Translations under genes and position numbers: made by a program
The notes under the pieces: model-generated
Databases searched by the model: none
What the model was told of the DNA's origin: nothing
The model's input: only the letters and a program-made list of their open reading frames with translations
NCBI GenBank assembly: GCA_025449515.1
Contig: JANWJI010000093.1
Span: forward strand, 1 to 27,131
Reading direction: 5' to 3'
Source: Nitrososphaeraceae archaeon
GTDB taxonomy: Archaea > Thermoproteota > Nitrososphaeria > Nitrososphaerales > Nitrososphaeraceae
Length of the DNA stretch: 27,131 nucleotides
In this document: in pieces, positions 22,276 to 27,131 of the stretch
Layout of the letters: each line of letters begins with the position of its first letter
Position numbering within the stretch: the stretch's first letter is position 1

Positions 22276-22809
22276 TTAGTGGGCGTGTGGAGGGGGCGCG
22301 CTACCTTTTGAAAGTGCCTCGTTGAATGTACCTGCTGCCTTTTCATGAAACTCGAGGCTTGACTGGTCTACTTTTACTGCCTGTGGAGGACAAACAGAAA
22401 CACAGGCCATACACCAGATGCAGTCATGTTCTCGTATCGGATCAGCCTTGTCAGTGTAATCCTTTCTCTCTTCCTTAACTGTGCTTCCTGTCCCGACGCT
22501 TGTAGCATTGACCATTTGCTGAGGAGGCTCATCTTGTTCTGTCCTGTACCATTGGAATACTTGGACTGGACAGGCCTCGATGCAAGCTCCATCAGCAACA
22601 CAAGAGTCCCAATCAATTGCAACCATGGTGCCGTGTACACCTAGAGGAACTTGTTGTTCTCCTCTAGCAGCAAAAGCTGCTTTGACTTCTTCGTTTTCTG
22701 TAGCCTCTGCAGCTCTGCCTGGACCCCAAACATAATGGTAGTGTTCATCATCAATAGAATGTTTACCAATCACTTGATGGTTTTTCGGAAAGTCTGGATC
22801 TATTGGCAT
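22276..22809 (-). CDS. Zinc-containing ferredoxin, [3Fe-4S]/[4Fe-4S] type
   Basis: A 177-residue electron carrier of the Sulfolobus zinc-ferredoxin family. Cluster I: C70-VA-D73-GA-C76-IEA-C80-P, with Asp in place of the second Cys, which favours [3Fe-4S]. Cluster II: C130-IW-C133-MA-C136-VSV-C140-P, for [4Fe-4S]. The zinc site known from Sulfolobus (three His and one Asp) maps to H17, one of H23/H25, H59 in LGVHG, and D123 in KADP. The protein is much longer than the ~103-residue Sulfolobus form: it has about 20 extra residues between the zinc histidines (EATENEEVKAAFAARGEQQV), about 20 between the cluster motifs, and a C-terminal tail. It should carry electrons for 2-oxoacid oxidoreductases or similar enzymes in the cytoplasm. 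ATG start with a strong TATA box. Confidence 0.93.
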   Translation of the reverse strand: MPIDPDFPKNHQVIGKHSIDDEHYHYVWGPGRAAEATENEEVKAAFAARGEQQVPLGVHGTMVAIDWDSCVADGACIEACPVQVFQWYRTEQDEPPQQMVNATSVGTGSTVKEERKDYTDKADPIREHDCIWCMACVSVCPPQAVKVDQSSLEFHEKAAGTFNEALSKGSAPPPHAH

Positions 22810-22839
22810 ATTATATCTAAAACTAATCGATTTACATAA

Positions 22840-22847
22840 TATTTAAA
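22840..22847 (-). promoter_or_regulatory. TATA box of the ferredoxin gene
   Basis: On the minus strand TTTAAATA is centred about 34 bases before the ferredoxin ATG (22809), within the context GGTTTAAATATT. It is close to the archaeal consensus and predicts a leader of about eight bases or none. Confidence 0.55.
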
Positions 22848-23196
22848 CCATATGCGAGTTCGGCCTTGTCGGGACTCCAACTGCCTAATCATCGACATAA
22901 TTATTTGGGGGAAGGGGTCCCATTTTTGAATAATTCACGTCGCATATTATTCAGGTTCCAATCATGGTTATCGATACGGTTTGATTAGCAAACCCATCTA
23001 CTCGTCTTTCATAAAAGTTAATAGTTTCATTAGTCTAATACTTCGTCCGAAGAAATGATTTGAATGACCTATAAATGTTCGACATACTTCTCGATCTGCA
23101 GGGAATTTTGACTTCATAAATTCGATCGAATTAAATTGTATGAAAAGGTCCAGTGTATCAAACGCATCGCATCTGACAATCTAAATCGGAATCTAA
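22848..23196. other. Spacer between ferredoxin and DegT-family genes
   Basis: About 350 bases. TGAATAAT and ATTATTCA (22927-22953) form an 8-bp inverted repeat with an 11-base loop. A minus-strand frame is open from 23180 to a TAG at 22998. Its only good start, ATG 23117, would give a 39-residue basic peptide (MKSKFPADREVCRTFIGHSN). It lies just downstream of the DegT-family gene on the same strand and could be a small operon member, a remnant or chance. Confidence 0.35.
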
Positions 23197-24492
23197 TTAC
23201 GAAACGGACGAGCTTATTGCCTCGATTAGACTAGCTGCGATATAGTTTATGTCCTGATCAGTTAAAAGTGGATGTACAGGTAGTGATAATACATGCTTAC
23301 TCGCCCAATTCGTATTTATTAGTTCCATGTCGTTCATTTTTATGTCGCTATTTTCAGACTTTATTTTCGTAGAATAAGCTGTCGTTGTCTCCGACTGAAG
23401 ATAGTGTTTGTCCGCGGCAATAGGTGTTGGAATATTAGCACTTGTCCCTGAAATATGTGCCATCTCTTCGTAAAATGGCGTTTTGTGAACTGGAGGGTCA
23501 TAATATACAGCTGCACCTATCTTATACTCAGTTATCAATTTTTTCAGTATATTATCTCTAATCCCGTCCCTTTTAAAAGCCAAAGTATACAAATACCAAT
23601 TAGATTCCTTCTCATCGATATGGCTTTTATATTCTGGAAGTGTTACAAGTTCAGCTACGTTTCTTGTAGATTTCGTACGAGAATCTGATAATAGCTCGGT
23701 CAGCAATTTGGCGTTTCGTCTCCTTTGAGTCAACATTTTAGGAAGCTTTAACATTTGGGCTTTAGCTACGGCTGCGCTCATTTCTGGTAAACGCAAATTT
23801 AGGCCAAAAATGCGAGTATCATATCCTTCTACCATACCGTGATTTCTGATCATCTTTAGTCGATCAGCAATCTCGTCACTATCAGTCACAATTGCTCCTC
23901 CTTCACCTGAAGTCACTACCTTACTTGCGTACATGCTAAAGCAGCCCATTAGACCGAATGTACCTGTCTGTTGTTTCTTATAAGTCGAACCAAGCGATTG
24001 ACATGCGTCCTCAACCATATTTACATAACCATTCGAGGACTGTCGCAAAACTTCACCAATTTCATCTAAATTAGCTGGGTTTCCATAGAGATGAACAGGC
24101 ACAACTACTCTTGTTTTATTCGTAAATTTTGATTTTAAATCTGGGATGTCAATAGTATAATCAGATTCTTGTTTCGTAATATCAACGAAAACTGGTTTAC
24201 CACCAGCAGCTACGACAGCATTTGCCGTGGCAACAAATGTGAATGATGGTAATATAACTTCGTCACCGGGCTTTATCCCAAGGGCGACGAAGGATGAATA
24301 CAAAGCTGCGGTGCCTGAATTGACGGCTATCGCGTGTTTTACGTGCAAATACTCTCGTAAAAGTTGTTCAAAATTTTGAACTTTTTTACCACCATCCTTT
24401 GCAGGCGATGTGAGACTAGAATTTTCATCCAAAACCTCTAACACTTCACGCCGTTCCTCTTCACCTATCATGGGCTTGTTTATTGGAATCAT
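23197..24492 (-). CDS. DegT/DnrJ/EryC1-family PLP aminotransferase
   Basis: A 431-residue PLP enzyme of the sugar aminotransferase family, which transfers an amino group to keto-sugar nucleotides used for surface glycans. IPINKPMIGEEERREVLEVL (2-21) is the usual start. NSGTAALYSSFVALG (~58-72) binds the PLP phosphate, EDACQSLGS (161-169) contains the aspartate that contacts the pyridine nitrogen, and FSMYASKVVTSGEGGAIV has Schiff-base lysine K191. NHGMVEGYDTRIFGLNLRL and the C-terminal LPVHPLLTDQDINYI are also typical. Two polar insertions, after TEYKIGAAVYYDPPVHKTPF and before LSLPVHP (TTTAYSTKIKSENSDIKMND), lengthen it beyond common members. No glycosyltransferase or sugar-nucleotide gene is in the window, so the substrate is unknown. 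ATG start, complete. Confidence 0.92.
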   Translation of the reverse strand: MIPINKPMIGEEERREVLEVLDENSSLTSPAKDGGKKVQNFEQLLREYLHVKHAIAVNSGTAALYSSFVALGIKPGDEVILPSFTFVATANAVVAAGGKPVFVDITKQESDYTIDIPDLKSKFTNKTRVVVPVHLYGNPANLDEIGEVLRQSSNGYVNMVEDACQSLGSTYKKQQTGTFGLMGCFSMYASKVVTSGEGGAIVTDSDEIADRLKMIRNHGMVEGYDTRIFGLNLRLPEMSAAVAKAQMLKLPKMLTQRRRNAKLLTELLSDSRTKSTRNVAELVTLPEYKSHIDEKESNWYLYTLAFKRDGIRDNILKKLITEYKIGAAVYYDPPVHKTPFYEEMAHISGTSANIPTPIAADKHYLQSETTTAYSTKIKSENSDIKMNDMELINTNWASKHVLSLPVHPLLTDQDINYIAASLIEAISSSVS

Positions 24493-25202
24493 GTATATTT
24501 CATTAGATCTATGCTATATATGAGCCAATGGCAGTCAGGTTTTAAACAATTTTTCAATCTGAGCCAAGCCTAACTAGTCTGAATGATCTAACTTCGAGCA
24601 TTCACTTATGTTCGTCCTAATAGTCATGATGTCATGTTTATTTTTAGATATATCTATTTGATTTATAGTCTTGTTTCATCCAGATCGAGTTACTATAATT
24701 TTTTGGGAACTTGGATAAAATCTTTATTAATTGTGATTTTAATGTGTCCTATCATAAATAATAATAGATAATCTATTGACAATTATTGAAGAATACAGCA
24801 TGTGATAAGACGATTTGAATTAAAAAGAACTATACATGATATAAAGGTCAACTAAAGCTAGTCCTTCGAACTCGAAGATATTACAATCACAAGAAAAACT
24901 TCGATTTGGAGAGATTTAAACCGTACATATTATCATAAAGGACCAATAGGTTCCATGCTGAAGGGGTGGCATAAAGGTTAAAAATTAGAGTACGTAGATA
25001 GAGGACATGATAAGTTCAGGAGGGTATTTCTGGTTTGAAGAGTACATGATGATAAATCCGAATCGAAAGCCATCATTACTAATTAACGCCATTATTGTAT
25101 TCAAATTTCCAGGTTTATAAAAGATATCTATTTACATAGTCAAAAATTATTACCACTTACATTATAATACATGCGAATTAGATAGATATTATCGTTAGTA
25201 CT
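24493..25202. other. Long spacer without a confident gene
   Basis: About 710 bases. A 37-codon ATG frame (25007-25120; MISSGGYFWFEEYMMINPNR) has TTAAAAATTAG about 25 bases upstream and could be a leaderless small gene. Before it, a frame without any start codon runs to a TAA near 24980 (WRDLNRTYYHKGPIGSMLKG). Both are of a length expected by chance. Promoter-like TATA sequences are frequent. No RNA gene or repeat was recognised. Confidence 0.35.
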
Positions 25203-25559
25203 TTGACAAGAAAGGAGCAGCTGGCTGTTAACAGGAGGCAGGTAACGCTAGACGGTTGGCTAGTTGAGCAATTTAGAGATAAGCTAACTCATGCATCACT
25301 TTTATCTAGAAAGAAAAATAGACCAATTTTACTCTACAGAAATACTGTTGAGGAGTCAGAATCTGCCGCAGAAGAAGAAGTCGCAACAATCAACGAGAAA
25401 TATGTGGTTGTCCAAGTCTTAACGCATGGAGGCTTTATACCCCCAAGTTTTCAACAACAGTACGTATTTAACTTGGACGATTTTGCAAAATGGATAATAA
25501 AAAGAAGCCGGGATTTATATTTACAATGTATAGATAATATAGACGAACAAGTGCGATAG
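25203..25559 (+). CDS. Unrecognised 118-residue protein
   Basis: The protein begins with TTG (MTRKEQLAVNRRQVTLDGWL). No family is recognised. The first ~45 residues are basic and helix-prone (LVEQFRDKLTHASLLSRKKN). An acidic patch (EESESAAEEEVATINEK, ~50-66) precedes a beta-like segment (KYVVVQVLTHGGFIPPSF) and a C-terminal helix (DDFAKWIIKRSRDLYLQCID). There is no membrane segment or zinc motif. It precedes the next plus-strand gene by about 140 bases, so it is probably separate from it. The charge distribution is coding-like. Function unknown. Confidence 0.65.
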   Translation: MTRKEQLAVNRRQVTLDGWLVEQFRDKLTHASLLSRKKNRPILLYRNTVEESESAAEEEVATINEKYVVVQVLTHGGFIPPSFQQQYVFNLDDFAKWIIKRSRDLYLQCIDNIDEQVR

Positions 25560-25702
25560 ATTCAGATTAGTTTTTTTATGTAAGTACTCAAAGCCAATAC
25601 CTTTATGACTTCTCAGTAGCAGCTCCTCATTTATTCCTAATTTTCAATAATCCTCCATTAAGTTTGCCTATAACGTAGAGCTCCTTTCATTGTAATTGTG
25701 GT

Positions 25703-25933
25703 ATGATTTTTATGCACGCTTTACTTTATACAATCGATGTGACTAACATACAAGATATTCTCATGGCTTTTGAATTTTTGGATATTCGTGAACCGACGAA
25801 TAACTATGCTTATGATGTCTCAAACTGCCTATGCAAAACTCGACCTAATGTAATCGAATTTTTCTCTAGTAAAATTTTCGCTGATGCTTCCCAGATGAAA
25901 CCACTCGATAAAGTCAAGAAAAATGAAAAATGA
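25703..25933 (+). CDS. Unrecognised 76-residue protein overlapping the PAC2-family gene
   Basis: The protein runs from ATG (MIFMHALLYTIDVTNIQDIL) to a TGA that overlaps the next gene's ATG (ATGA, 25930-25933), an arrangement typical of coupled translation. A second ATG at codon 4 is possible. The peptide is mixed alpha/beta with two cysteines (NCLCKTRP) and a lysine-rich tail (KPLDKVKKNEK). No family is recognised. The overlap is the main support for its being real; a chance open frame leading into the next start cannot be excluded. If real, its product may act with the PAC2-family protein. Confidence 0.5.
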   Translation: MIFMHALLYTIDVTNIQDILMAFEFLDIREPTNNYAYDVSNCLCKTRPNVIEFFSSKIFADASQMKPLDKVKKNEK

Positions 25934-26649
25934 AATTCAATAAAATAAAAGATATCAAATCAGATAATTTTATCCTGTTTGCATCATTACCAGATATCGG
26001 AAAAGTAGGAGGAATTGCCTCTGCCTACCTGGCAGAAAACCTTAAGACGGAATTCGTAGCAGAAATAATCTCAAATGAAAAGCCATGGGTTTCGTACAAA
26101 AATGGTGTAGTAAGGTGCACAGTTGATTCCTACCAAATCTATTTTAGTGAGGATGCTAATCTATTAATTTTTACAGGCAACACCCAACCGCAAGAGGCAG
26201 GGGAGCTTCACGAACTTTGTAATATCCTCCTGGACTACACACAAGAAATCGGAAGAGTTAGGCTCCTATATGCGGCAGGAGGATATTTTAGGGAACAAGT
26301 AACCGGAGCTCCAAGAGTTTGCGGCGTAGTAAACAATCCGGATCTCAAAAGCATTTTGACAAAATTCGAAATAGAACTTATCGGGAATGAAATTGATAGT
26401 ATAACATGGTTCAACGGTTTGATATTGGGACTCGCTAGCGAAAGGAAATTAGATGCAGTAGGTCTTTTCGGAGAGATTTCTGAAACAACTTTTCCCCAAC
26501 CCCTGGCGGCAAAAAGTATCGTGAAGGCCTTCGCGAGAATTGAAGGAATACCACTTGACACTAGACCTTTGGACAAACAATACGAAGCAATACTCCAGGG
26601 CATTCAAAACCAAAAGAGTTCACAAAATTCTAGCCCCGGTATTGGTTGA
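25930..26649 (+). CDS. PAC2-family (proteasome assembly chaperone-like) protein
   Basis: A 239-residue protein of the PAC2 family, known in archaea as PbaB-like and formerly DUF75. Signature segments are FILFASLPDIGKVGGIASAYL (~15-35, quoted without the terminal residue it runs into), LLIFTGNTQPQEAGELHELC (~78-97), VRLLYAAGGYFREQ (~112-125) and the central WFNGLILGLAS. The fold is shared with PAC2 of the eukaryotic proteasome assembly pair, and archaeal relatives have been linked to proteasome or AAA-protein assembly; here that role is inferred from family only. No proteasome gene is in the window. Its ATG overlaps the preceding 76-residue frame by four bases. The C-terminal ~20 residues (NQKSSQNSSPGIG) are a polar tail. 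Confidence 0.88.
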   Translation: MKFNKIKDIKSDNFILFASLPDIGKVGGIASAYLAENLKTEFVAEIISNEKPWVSYKNGVVRCTVDSYQIYFSEDANLLIFTGNTQPQEAGELHELCNILLDYTQEIGRVRLLYAAGGYFREQVTGAPRVCGVVNNPDLKSILTKFEIELIGNEIDSITWFNGLILGLASERKLDAVGLFGEISETTFPQPLAAKSIVKAFARIEGIPLDTRPLDKQYEAILQGIQNQKSSQNSSPGIG

Positions 26650-27131
26650 GCATAATTTGCCGCATCTCGATCATGCAAACCAGTGAGTATAGTAAAGGTT
26701 AATAACGTAGATTTTTGGACTTTCTAGGACAGATCCATTTAGTTTTCGAGGTAATAAGATTACTCGTTTGTCTTTAGATTTTGCAAATTATTTAATTGAA
26801 TCTTTGATGTAGAATTCAATGTTCAGTTTCCTCCCTAATTTTTCTAAAAAATTATCTTTCATGAATTGAAATGTGCAGATGGCAAGGAAAATGTATCACG
26901 ATTTTCGATTATAAACTGAAATAATGCCCTCACACAGAGTAACTTTGACAGCCGTATGGCGTCATTGAACTGCAGTTGGAAAAATTGTATGGATAAAAGA
27001 AACATATAGTACACTTCTAAGATTTAATAAGACTAGAACTTTATTGTTACCTCAATATAGTAATCGCTTCTATAATAGTGTTTGACGACGTTTTTATTCA
27101 ATGTTCGTATAAATTTACGATATTAGTGTGA
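26650..27131. other. Terminal spacer without a confident gene
   Basis: About 480 bases to the window edge. On the minus strand an ATG at 26862 opens 24 codons (MKDNFLEKLGRKLNIEFYIK) ending at a TAA (26788-26790); the same frame stays open for 38 more codons to 26671. This is weak evidence for a broken gene. TATA-like sequences occur near the right end. No RNA gene was recognised. Confidence 0.35.

Noticed and set aside
24850..25120. Series of protein-like short frames before the gene at 25203
   Set aside because: They lack start codons or are under 40 codons; a rough estimate of stop frequency in this AT-rich DNA predicts many such runs.
1..27131. CRISPR arrays, insertion sequences or prophage genes
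   Set aside because: No regularly spaced repeats, transposase motifs, terminal inverted repeats with duplications or phage structural genes were seen on either strand.

Overview
The window looks like chromosomal DNA of an ammonia-oxidising-type archaeon (Thaumarchaeota/Nitrososphaeria), probably a soil lineage of the Nitrososphaerales. The evidence is an archaeal core gene set: GatD and GatE, aIF2-gamma with an archaeal/eukaryotic zinc knuckle, ribosomal protein S6e, NadM, RtcB, a PDCD5-family protein, a PAC2-family protein and a Sulfolobus-type zinc-containing ferredoxin. There is also an intron-bearing tRNA-Ser, AT-rich DNA with TATA-type promoters, many GTG/TTG starts on apparently leaderless or short-leader genes, and long spacers. 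The lineage is inferred from gene content; no search was run.

Layout. 1-900: start of a membrane-anchored minus-strand gene cut by the window edge, then a long spacer. 900-4732: a large unrecognised protein, a small HExxH metallopeptidase-like protein and a class III nucleotide cyclase with an N-terminal helix-turn-helix. 5464-10085: a minus-strand block with gatE, gatD, an unknown 138-aa protein and nadM. 10849-12101: a PIN-domain protein, a UPF0173-type metallo-hydrolase and a 20-residue lysine-rich micro-protein. 12551-12681: tRNA-Ser(TGA) with an anticodon-loop intron and a second insertion in the D-loop. 12687-16003 (minus): a CBS-domain protein with a C-terminal domain resembling ribosome hibernation factors, aIF2-gamma and S6e. 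16602-18643: two small zinc-binding proteins and an OGG1-type DNA glycosylase. 18901-22031: a zinc alcohol dehydrogenase, then rtcB overlapping a PDCD5-family gene. 22276-24492 (minus): the ferredoxin and a DegT-family aminotransferase. 25203-26649: a hypothetical protein and a two-gene unit ending in a PAC2-family protein.

The dominant theme is translation. GatDE makes Gln-tRNA, aIF2-gamma delivers initiator tRNA, S6e is a 30S protein, and the CBS/S30AE-like protein may regulate ribosomes. RtcB is the ligase that joins tRNA exons after intron removal, and the local tRNA-Ser would need that activity. I see no CRISPR array, recognisable transposase, prophage or toxin-antitoxin pair. I found no clear new multi-gene system. 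The best leads are the doubly interrupted tRNA-Ser and the CBS-S30AE-like fusion.

The spacers contain many short open frames. In DNA this AT-rich, a rough estimate gives more than a dozen stop-free runs of 60 codons across all spacers and frames by chance, so small-ORF and pseudogene calls in the spacers are kept at low confidence.
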